Under the pieces are notes generated by a model. It saw only the letters and a list, made by a program, of their open reading frames with translations. It was not told where the DNA came from and did no database searches. The position numbers and the translations under genes are program-made. DNA of 64,000 nt from Symsagittifera roscoffensis (Eukaryota > Xenacoelomorpha > Acoela > Convolutidae). Positions 54,987 to 64,000 of this stretch are shown here, one piece after another (within the stretch, counting starts at the first letter, position 1; the number at the start of each line of letters is the position of its first letter). The stretch spans positions 76,162,213 to 76,226,212 of the forward strand of contig NC_087064.1 of NCBI RefSeq assembly GCF_963678635.1, read 5' to 3'.

Positions 54987-55340
54987 CAGGAAGGGAAGGA
55001 GCTGGATGCAGCAGGTCCATTGTACGTGGCACTGACAGAGCACAAGGGGACGAATCCAACGACACCATCACCCCTATCGGTGGACACCCCTGGGGATAAA
55101 AGGAGTGGCACCGTGGAAGATCGATTCAGGAGGATTCTTGAGAGAAGAGAAGCAGAATCGGGAGACGAGAGCATGGATGAAACTCTCAGTGAGGCAGGAG
55201 AGGATATGGAGGTGGGAAACACACCGGAGCAGAAGCCAGCGGAGGAGGAGTTCACTGCGCAGGAACTGTTGAAGGATCTGAGTGAAGAAAACTGGGCAGA
55301 TACCCCCACGCCACCTCTGACCTCATCCCCCGCAAGGACC
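54987..55340 (+). CDS. Acidic linker segment continuing X2 frame
   Basis: Directly in frame with X2 after the TGA at 54,984-54,986. Acidic, Ser/Thr/Pro-rich, ending near a CCCCC tract (55,326-55,330). The -1 frame takes over there (RKDPELSLTSENPSM) into X3. Most likely part of the same polyprotein, with a nonsense codon and an indel. Confidence 0.55.
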
Positions 55341-58300
55341 CAGAGTTGTCATTGACGAGCGAGAATCCCAGCATGGGAATGATCTTCTTGAGTGCGGAGA
55401 GAAGGGAGAAGAATACCTTCGAGGGAAACAAAGACGCCTTCCTGGGCACTCTGGACTAAGATGCTTGGCAAGAATTCTTGAGCGATTTCAATCGAGAAGT
55501 GGATGAAGACACCACATTGGACAATTTTAAAGAGGAACTGTGGGACACGGTGGTGAAGTTCGGTGAACCTGTCCTGATGGGGACGGGTTTAGAGGAGAAA
55601 GCTAGAGGAGAGCTGCTGAGCAAGATGGTCGAGTTGAGGAAAACATCAAGAAAGACCAGAGAAGACAAATGTAAAGACAGCTCTTCTCCGAAACAGAAAA
55701 CTGACAATAAAATAATTAAATATACAAGGGGGGATAAGGTAGGAACTAGTAATATGATTAAAAGTACTAATATCCTTAAGGCTCGAGCAGGGGGGAGGCA
55801 AGAGTTGGCTGGAGAGAAGGAAGTTGAATCAGTGATGATAACGACGACGCCCCCGAATAAAGACGTGAGGTCTCGCAAGAGGAAGAGAGACGTGGAGGGA
55901 TTGGGCAGTCCTTCAGCTGACGCGGTCTCGGAAAAGGACTTGAGAGAGACGGCCCCCATGGTTCTGGCGCGATGGAAGACGGCAGCCTACAAGAGTAGCT
56001 ATGAACCGAGGAAACTGCTCGACATAGAAAAAGAAATGGAAAACCCCACTAGCTCAGTGACGGAGGAAGATTTCAAACCTCAGAGAATAAAAATGAAGCG
56101 AGGTTCGACGAGCGGGCAGACCTGGGAGGTAGACGTCGGCAAAGAATGGGTCTCAAGTGAACATCAGGCTATTGGGAAACAAGTGACCAGCGATCCTCTT
56201 GAGAAGAATAAAACCAGAAATACCTCCCGACCGTGGTGGATAGCCCTTGGGACATTGAAGGAAATGGAAGACTGCTTGAAGAAATTGAACAGTGGAGTAG
56301 CCCGCAAACGACACAGTTGGGCCACCCAGCAGAAGGCTGAGGTTAACAAGATAGAATTGGCGAACCAGCTGAAGAGATCCTGGCAAAACTTATTGAAGGA
56401 TCATTTTGAAGAGGCTATGAGGACACCCTCATCGGCACCGCCGCTGATGGCGAATCCCTTTATCAGGACTGCAGGACAACTGATGTTCGCGTGGAGCCTG
56501 TTGGGGATAGAGCTGGAGACACTGACTTCGTACGATAAGCTGAAGCTGGGAGGCAAAAACCTAGAGATATATCGAATGCTGATGCAGCACGTCGCCAGGG
56601 ACAACTCAGGCTTGAGTCTGGCAAGAAGGAAAGATGCAACCTGTTTCTTGAGATGGACGATGTCGATGATGACTGACAGTACCATCCTAGCATGTCATCA
56701 GAGAGCAGATGGAAGCAAGACGCTGGAAAGGAGAGTCTCCACAGTCATCTTGAATGTGTACCAGAGTACTGGAATAGAGAGGGAGGATGGTTCTAGGCAA
56801 TCTCTGGAGAGCCATAGGAAGTTAGATGAGATACGAAGGTTCTACAACAAGAAGTTCGAGGAGAAACACGACGTTCACCGCAACCTGGCTTCGTCAGGGG
56901 AGTACTTAAAACTCAACAAAAAGGGAGAGTACCAGTATGTTTCTGGAGTGATGGGAATGGCGTACAACCCCTTCTTGGACTTGGAAGCCGGAAGTGCCCA
57001 CAGAAACTATGAGGTGGCGGAGCTACTGAAGTTCTGGACAGAGAAGATAATGGAGATAGACACTGTGGAGAGAGAGAGACCTAGCCTGGGTCTGATTCTC
57101 GAGAGAACGCCGGAAGTGATAAGTGTGCCACGCTCAAGTAAAAGAGTGGAACTAAAAATGGGTAACGGGAATGGCGTGTTGACCACGAATCTGGGAGTGG
57201 TATGGAAATTACTCAGACCCTCCTGGTGTCCACATCCCCATGCGAGCCTGATTGAGGAGGTCACTGAGCGAGTGAGATTGGCACCGACAGAGGATGAGGA
57301 TTTGGCGACCTTGAGTATAGTACATAGACTGATCCTGAGTCAGATGAAAGAGTCGAGTGAGGTGACGAGTGGAACAGGGTCGGTGAAGAGGATGGAGCCG
57401 GGCAGTTGTCTTGATTCGACATGTGGCAACGGCTAGCATGCTTGTGATGGACGATCATGCGTCAGGATACAGTCTTTCCAGAAAGAGGACCTCATCACCT
57501 GGTTTGAGGATATCACCGAAAGGGAGAAGAGCGAGATACAGATAGTGGCTGAATGTTACGCGAGTAGCACCGTGAACCTAGCGACAGCCTTGGGATTTTT
57601 CTCAAGAATGTGTAGTCTCCAGTCACTGGAGAGGCTAGAGTCAGAACACCACCTGGTGACCGCGTTGAGCGTGGAATCATGGCCCGGAGTGTTACAAGTG
57701 AACCAGAAGCACATCAAGAGTTGGAAGATTGGACTCGAGGCGGAGATGGGATTTCCCATGAGCGAAGCCTATGGATTGCCTCTAAATGCGAAATCCTTAG
57801 TGGTGCCAGTTTTGGCTAACCTATGTGGAAGCCGCTATCCACTACACATGGCGATGGTGGAGGTGTCCAGTCAGAGGTTATTGATAGACAAAGCCTTCTC
57901 AGTGCCCAAGTGCGTGAGACTAACTCGGATGTCGCATCATTCACACAAGCTGTTGAGGAAGATCCGAGGAGCAGTACCGAAGGAACAAAGAGACGACTTG
58001 AGTGAAATCTGGGGTGAAGAACTCCTAGACTTGGAGAGCGAAAACACAAGTGATCATGGAAGGCAAAACGTGGTGGGGAAACCCGCAGTAGGTGCTCCAA
58101 GCTCGGAAGAAGTCGACGTGATACACGAGAAAATGATGGAACTTGAGCCTCTCCTAGAAGCCTCGGGAGAACGCAATCTTAGAAGCATCGACCTCACGCA
58201 TGGGGATTGTCCATGCCACTGTCTGGCGCAGACAGTGTGGTACCCAGACCGCGCCAATCTCTGTCTGATCTGGGACATAGAAGAAATTAAGTCGTTGGGA

Positions 58301-58993
58301 CTACCGGAGCATCGACAAAAGGTGACCATCTTGGTGGTGAGCACGATGCTGGCTCTACGATGGATGGAAGAAAACATAGCGAAGTATAGAGAATCGAGAA
58401 TGCCAACAGCTGAGTCGATTCATGCGATAGATTACAGCAGGAGACTTGAGTAGTTCGAGACCGCATGCAAGGTATTCGCCATACCAGTGGAGATCAGACA
58501 TATATGGAGCCGCCTGAGATTCTTTCCTTGGTTTCGTGCGACGTTAACATCCTGGTTATATCTGGTGACAAAGGACCACATGAGGAAACATCAAAAGGAG
58601 TATCGACAATTCCAAGCCGAGATAAGACCAGATGCCTTCAAGAGACCTCTGCTAACCCATCGAAATGCGATCACAACGGGGTGGAAAAGAGTGGGCAGAG
58701 TATCCAGAGACAATTCTAGAGCGAGAGAATCGATACTAGAGGAGGACCTGGCGAATATTATAAGCATGAATCTTCACAATTCCTTCTGTTTGAACCGGGA
58801 GTGGAAGGTAAAGAGCTTACCAAATCAATCGAAGAGGTTGCAAGAGCAGAGGGAGTGGATGCGATCCTATGAACAGCTGAAGGCCTGGGAGGAAATTGTG
58901 ATCAGCTCCGATGATGAAGAGGCACTGTTGGAACAAATTACAGTGTCAAGAACACCGGTGTCGGGTACCTCGAGGGCGAAGGACACGAGGTGA
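55341..58993 (+). CDS. ORF X3: about 1,200-codon unrecognised protein with three in-frame stops
   Basis: One frame open from about 55,332 to TGA 58,993 except for TAA at 55,457, TAG at 57,434 and TAG at 58,451. Basic, Lys-rich N-terminus with an NLS-like SRKRKRDVEG, then long helical regions: WWIALGTLKEMEDCLKKL, an HSWATQQKAEVNKIELANQL helix, NPFIRTAGQLMFAWSLLGIE and WCPHPHASLIEEVTERV. The C-terminal third has a Cys/His cluster (LTHGDCPCHCLAQTVWYPDR, near 58,195-58,250) and an acidic end (VISSDDEEALLEQ). I recognise no domain. Length and openness between stops argue for past selection. An envelope is unlikely, since no signal peptide or transmembrane helix is visible. Confidence 0.75.
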
Positions 58994-59432
58994 GCCGGCG
59001 GCTCGAAGGGAAAATTCTAAAGTCTTGAGTCTTGAGAGGGAGGGGGCTCGAGGGTCAACTCGGATGAAATCCGGGTTCACGAAAAAGAAATTTTAGACGA
59101 ATAAGCTATTGTTATTAATATGATAAATCTTTTATATAAATCAAAATGATGCATGATAATTTCCTGACTGAATCGGACAAAAGAAATTTTAAAATTACCA
59201 GCTTAAAAAGCGGGGATTCATGGGTGCAGGTGTGTGCAGATTTTGATTGGTGTTTAGCGATAGTGTGAAAATTTTATATGGTTGTGAATTTTGGAAGGTA
59301 GACAAACTTAAGTCCGATGCAAACTTCTGTAAATGACCACTGGCACTGTATCTTGAGCAACACTCGGTTCTCTGGGACTCACTGGCAGATGACAACACGC
59401 GATGAGGACATCGATCTCGAGTCCGGGGAGTA
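58994..59432 (+). other. Non-coding tail before the 3' LTR
   Basis: No gene seen. The polypurine tract expected just before the LTR is weak: only GTCCGGGGAGTA precedes TGTGCC. Confidence 0.5.
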
Positions 59433-60318
59433 TGTGCCAGTCGGTCATGTCTGGAGGTTTGACCTTGAGAAACACGTAATTTTGGAGTGAAGTTTTGATT
59501 TTAAAAATTTCGAATGGAGCCTGTCATGCTCAGTTTTCTCGAACCAACTGAAAACAAAAAAAGTGAAAAATCAGAACGACCGAATTAACAATTGCGGGAA
59601 ACTACTCAAGAAAAAGGCAGGAAATTGCTATTCCCAATTTCTCGATACGAAATAATAAGAGAGTAGAGCTGTCTTATCCTGAAAACAGGAGAATAGAACA
59701 CAGACTTGAGAAAGGACGATTATTCGAACGGAACAGAGTGAACATTCAATGGAAGAGAGGACAACTCGAGTGTCCCGATGGTTCATACAGAAACTTTGAT
59801 TCTTGAGACAACTTACTTCTGTTGTTAAAACTAATTAGCATCAAACTTATTTAGTTATATTATTTGATTCTCGAGCTGCTCATCTTTTAATTACCCCTCA
59901 TACTCAAGCGCATCGACATGTGAGTTCTCAATTTAAATTTCTCGAGTGTATTTTATGATAGTTATGTTGAGATAAGGCGAGTTTTAGGGTGATCCATCTG
60001 AAATGGATCAAAGTTCCACTGTCCAATAAAAAGTAACTAAGCGGATTGTTCCGACCCGGTTTTTAACGGCGTTCATGTATTTTGGGTATTTCGAGACCTA
60101 AGTATGGGGACGTTCTTATTTCTAGAGTGGGGGGGTATTTTGGTAGTGGCCTTTAAGCTGTAACGGGTTCTAGTCTCATGTCGCAAGCGAACCGAATTGG
60201 CTCCGACCGTTCTTGAGGTAGAAAAACACAAGAGATAGTGTCCCTGACTCTTGAGCCAATGGTTATAGGGCCTATTTCTCTTAAGCCTCATATGTGACTA
60301 AAGTAGGCGACTGTTACA
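59433..60318 (+). repeat. 3' LTR
   Basis: 886 bp, aligned over its full length with the 5' LTR. Followed by ATTATT, as also seen before the 5' LTR. Confidence 0.95.
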
Positions 60319-60389
60319 ATTATTATTATGATTATTATTTCATATCTTTCAGCCATTTATCATTTAAACTGCTACCTTTTCCAGAGAAA

Positions 60390-61436
60390 ATGTCGGAAGT
60401 GCGCAAGCGGAGGTGGAGTGAAGCAGCTGAAGGTTTTTGTCATTTTATGCCAAGGGAAATGGGTGAGGTGGCCACAAATATTCCAAATTTGCCGTCATTT
60501 CGGAAACAACAAAACATTGGTAATCGTCCAAACATGATAAATAGTTGGGCAGGTTTGTCATTCACTAATAGTGAGAAAAACAAGGTTGACAGTATATGCA
60601 CCGATGAAAGCTTTGGTGGTAGCAGTTCAGTCTTTTCCTTATTTTTTGGCGAATCAGATGAAAGCAGTTCATTGTTTTCAAATAATGTGCCAATTGTTCC
60701 CGATACAGCCAGGAATAAAAATTCCAGCCTGGGTCTTAGTTCAGAACACGTGAAATCACAAAACAGTCTAGACACCACTGAGGGTAAATTCACCGGAGGA
60801 GCTTTGATGAAAGTTGTGGAATACTCCCAGGTTACAGATAACAGTAAGCTTACGATAGACTCATGTTCTCAAATATCACAAGAATTTCTTCTTTCCCAAA
60901 GCTCATTGTCAGATACTAAACCAAACAGCTGCATTCCAATCAACAGTCAGTCATCTTTATCAAGTTGTGAGGCATCGTGCACAGCTAATTCAGGCACCTC
61001 AGAAGTTGCAAGAAAGTCTGAACTCGCAGATATGGTTTTTAAGCGTGTGAGCAAAGCTACCTCCGAACAGCAATTGTTTTCCCATATAATATCCAGCCAA
61101 GACAGTTCAGATGCGACACTAAATGGTTTTATGAACGAACCATTAGTATTTTTCCCAGCCGGTTTTACTTACAGTGGACCTACTTTACTTCTGCTGTGTT
61201 CCTGTGCTATGAAGAGCGACGAAAATGTTCTTCTGATTTTCAAAAAACAGGCAATCGATGAAGTTAAAGTAACAAAACTTGAAAAAGTTATTGTGTTTGA
61301 TTGCTTTTTGAGACTTTATCTCTCTGAAAAAACTGTATTGTTTCCCTTTTTGTTTAAATTGTTTCTTTCTGTTTCTGATGACATTGTTTTAAATCAGTTG
61401 GGTTCGGATGTTGAAAGTTTGTTCAAATTATGAAAG
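60390..61436 (+). CDS. Ser-rich repeat-associated ORF, 347 aa
   Basis: ATG 60,390 (MSEVRKRRWSEAAEGF) follows a TTTCAG at 60,346-60,351 and a second CCAG just before the ATG. It stops at 61,433. Basic N-terminus, then a long Ser/Asn-rich stretch, then a hydrophobic C-terminus (PTLLLLCSCAM, FPFLFKLFLSV). No known domain. Its first codons and leader are repeated at 31,550-31,640 next to the same RLE-type fragment, so it belongs to that repeat unit (possible ORF1) rather than to a single-copy host gene. Confidence 0.55.
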
Positions 61437-61631
61437 TTTATTCATCAAAACAGTGTTTTTTTTTTCAGCAGATTGTTTTAATTTCATGTAACCTCTTGGT
61501 TACGCTTGCCATTAGCAGGTGTTAACAAATTGGAATATAGAATTTTTTCGGGTTAATAACTTGTTTAACAGAATGACTTGGTATCTTAGCTCATAATGAA
61601 TTCGAATGTCTAAGCGTCTCCGGTACACTTA

Positions 61632-61949
61632 GTGTGGAGGCAACGAATACCACTGGGACGGCAAAGTGTTGGGCTCGAATCTGACCAGGACCTGTTTTTT
61701 TTTCAAGCGGGAAGTTCTCAGTTTCAGAAAACCTTCTGTCCTATTATTTGTCATTCTGTGCTTGCCGAGAAGATGAGTGAAAAGACCGATTGTTCCTATA
61801 CCGACACCATGAATTACATCAGAAAGAAGCTATCCTTCACAATATTGAAAACTGCTCTAATCGCAATCCGAGGCCATCGAAAGAAGCAAATCTATACTTC
61901 ATGTACTACAAAGAATACCGATGTCAATATTCTTATTAATAGCCAATAA
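61632..61949 (+). pseudogene. C-terminal end of an RLE-type retroelement protein
   Basis: EKMSEKTDCSYTDTMNYIRK followed by LSFTILKTALIAIRG matches the end of the minus-strand element (SYSDTINFIRTKIGFALLRSAILCLRG). Only this last block survives. It is downstream of the ORF at 60,390, so the unit looks like an internally deleted element. Confidence 0.6.
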
Positions 61950-64000
61950 ACTCATTCCACCATCCATGACCAGACTTCCGTTTTTTTTTCATTTTCTGTA
62001 AATTTATACACGAACACTGGTTTTTCAGCACGAAATTAAATTTAAAACGCGCCTCCTGGCGTTTTAAAAAAAAACTAATTGTCTGCTTGTTTTATCGGCT
62101 TGCCAGGTGTCTTTTTTCTGTTTTGGTAGATTCCTTCAGTACTCTGTCTTCATTTTCAAGAGGGTATCTATAGTTCTTAGTTTTTGTGTTTTATACATGA
62201 CAAAACTTTCTGTTAGACTAGTAAAAAAGCTTTGAAATAAAAAAATACATTATTCTTTTTCGAATGCATGGCTTGTTTTTTTTTGAAATCTAAAATGCGT
62301 GTCATTTTTTTAATTGTCTTTGTTTAAAATGCGAATAAGTTTTTTTTTTACTGTTTTAGGGTTGAGCAATGTTATTTGAAGTCATTTTAAAATGGTGAGA
62401 TAGTGTTTGTTTCTACAGTTCAGGAAAATTTTGTTGTTTTTCACAATTTGAATTTGACTATTTTGTCAGCAAAAGATCTTGACGAGTGTAGCACGACCTT
62501 CAAAAGTGTGATGCTTTCTGGATGAAAGTTTTGGAAAAATAATAAATTTTTGTTTGTTTCTTTGTTTCCTTCACCGGCGTCTATTTTCATCATTTTGGTG
62601 TGATACAGCTATCTGAAGGGTCGATAAGCAAGGGTATTGCAATCAGGTGCTAGACTTTTTTCCCGTAAATAACTTTGTTCACAAGACTCACTTCTGAACT
62701 CCTTCACCTCTTCGTCCTCGCTGCAAATCCTACTCCTCTCGGTTGCAAATACTAAGCATGGTTGAGTTTGTTATTTTGAATATCCGTCCTTTTAAAAATT
62801 TGCTTTTTGTGTTGGTTGATGTTTTCCAACTCCATTTGTAAAATTTTATTTTTTGTTTCTTTTTTTTTCGGCTTAATAGGCTTCGACCTATTTTATATCG
62901 ACTTACTGGCCTAATTTCGAGTAGTCTCAAGGGAAACATAATTTTTATGCTCACCTCTGCATCGCACAAAAGTCTAAAAATCTTAATAGAATTTATAGTT
63001 CAATATTCATGACCAACAATTTTTTTCGGCTTTTTTCTTTTTTCGGCTTGATAAGTTTGGACCTATAATATATCGATTTAATGGCTGCATAATGCGCCTT
63101 TCGATGGGCGAAAAAAATTTGTTTGTTGTGACACCTCTAAAGTGATGTCATTGATAGCCATGAAATTATTGCCATATTAGAAAATGTATAATGTTAAAAT
63201 CTCAAGCATGCAGTTGAATAACTTATTATTGACACAATGTAAATAGTGTGTTCAGAATTGAGAAGCAAGCGATAGTTAGTCTAATAAACAGTCAGAAAGA
63301 GAAATTGAATAAAACTAACCAAAAGCTAAATTGTTAGTGAGCTGAAGATTAGGGAGAGATTCATGCTGTCGGGGCCCAAGCGTCCGTGATAAGATACTGC
63401 AACAATAACATCTAGAAAGAACATGCAAATAGAGACCAACAAGCAGTATGTCATATGGTGATAGTTCGTGAACGACAGTGACAATCTCCACCCACTCCAG
63501 CTGAACATCCAGACGACATCGCAAGGGTGCTAAAACAATAGATCAAGCGCAGCAACTGTGTCGAGCCAAAGAAGTGAAAACTTATACTACATCCTACAGT
63601 TTTTGTGGATTTTCTAGTTGAGGAAACTTCATCCAAGTGATGTATCAGGGGAAAAACTCGAGAACTTTCGTCTCTACAAACTTGTAGGTCAAACCATTAA
63701 GACTCTTGTGCTATATATTGGTGGAAGTTTTAAAATTGGTGTGCGCTCAATCAACCCAGTTTGAAATCAATCATTAAATTTATGAATTCATCAAAAATTG
63801 GAGAAGCGTAAATGCAATAAATTAATGCTTAAAGTCAAAATAGTATCGTACCACTACCTAAACCCACCTAAAGATTATTGAACATTTGCCAATAACCATA
63901 TTGAGTACTTAAACGAAATAGCTCGTAACTTATTACCTTTTGCGGAAAACCTATCCTAATTTGTGCTAATAAGTTTCACTAATTGCATAAATCAGACTGA
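61950..64000. other. AT-rich non-coding end of window
   Basis: No supported gene. A diverged block (TTTTTCGGCTTRATA..TTYGACCTA..TATATCGA) occurs twice, near 62,868 and 63,038, in the same orientation. Homopolymer T runs are frequent. Confidence 0.5.

Larger units (their letters stand above)
37730..60318 (+). mobile_element. Giant Ty3/Gypsy-type LTR retrotransposon, 22.6 kb
   Basis: LTRs at 37,730-38,618 and 59,433-60,318, both TG...CA and about 99% identical, bound the element. The flanking ATTATT at 37,724-37,729 and 60,319-60,324 is a likely 6-bp target duplication, though inside an ATT-rich tract. Order: leader with tandem repeats, Gag, PR, RT, RNase H, IN with macro-like tail, splice acceptor, X1 (SGNH), X2, X3. 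Pol belongs to the Ty3/Gypsy group by RT (FFTTLDLGSAFWQVPL, YVDD), RNase H after RT, and an IN with a GPF motif. Typical Gypsy elements are 5-9 kb. The extra length is the 2.3-kb leader and about 9 kb of downstream ORFs. Confidence 0.95.

Noticed and set aside
50140..58993. Envelope glycoprotein in the downstream ORFs
   Set aside because: No signal peptide, cleavage site or clear membrane anchor; X1 and X2 show SGNH-type blocks instead.
61605..61700. tRNA-like sequence with B-box GCTCGAATC followed by a T run
   Set aside because: The 3' GACCAGGAC has no matching 5' acceptor strand and the A box is poor; at best a decayed tRNA-related repeat.

Overview
This looks like a TE-dense, AT-rich stretch of an invertebrate genome, most likely a nematode. 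The reasons are pyrimidine-AG splice acceptors (TTTCAG, TTTTAG, TTACAG), short phased exons, and two same-strand genes about 100 bp apart with an AATAAA and a possible trans-splice acceptor between them. The taxonomic call is inference; no rRNA or mitochondrial marker is present.

Layout. (1) 1-9.4 kb: a minisatellite, two small divergent hypothetical genes around a 330-bp palindrome and runs of CCAAT boxes, a two-finger C2H2 exon, and long AT-rich non-coding DNA with local tandem duplications. (2) 9.48-16.9 kb, minus strand: an eight-exon gene, whose exons join in phase to a 494-residue ornithine-decarboxylase-like protein that has lost essentially all catalytic residues, and just upstream the last two exons of an unrecognised gene. 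(3) 17.3-30.3 kb: a graveyard. It holds a 5'-truncated Penelope-like element with a PHD finger inserted inside the RT, a hammerhead-like motif, a non-LTR RT remnant, and a direct segmental duplication carrying two decayed copies (A, B) of a large Gypsy element, then a TIR element. (4) 30.3-37.7 kb: fragments of non-LTR elements with restriction-like endonuclease (RLE) domains. One, on the minus strand, carries an SGNH-like ORF upstream of the RT. A solo LTR of the Gypsy family also lies here. (5) 37,730-60,318: one nested giant Ty3/Gypsy-type LTR retrotransposon of 22,589 bp, flanked by LTRs of 889 and 886 bp that differ by roughly 1%. (6) 60.3-64 kb: the other half of the split host repeat, then non-coding DNA.

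The giant element is the main find. After a 2.3-kb leader with 69-bp and 14-bp tandem repeats come Gag (coiled coil, capsid, two CCHC knuckles), protease, RT, RNase H and integrase. The integrase polyprotein ends in a macro-domain-like module. A TTTTCAG acceptor, conserved in decayed copy B, precedes about 9 kb of extra coding sequence: a coiled-coil protein with an SGNH/GDSL hydrolase domain, a very long region containing a second SGNH-like segment, and a roughly 1,200-codon region I do not recognise. These ORFs stay open over kilobases but are punctuated by nine in-frame stops and several single-base frame changes. At the one junction where decayed copies allow comparison, the frame change is a 1-nt deletion. 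So this copy is probably recently inserted and now decaying, and the architecture describes a family of giant retroelements with an accessory gene set.
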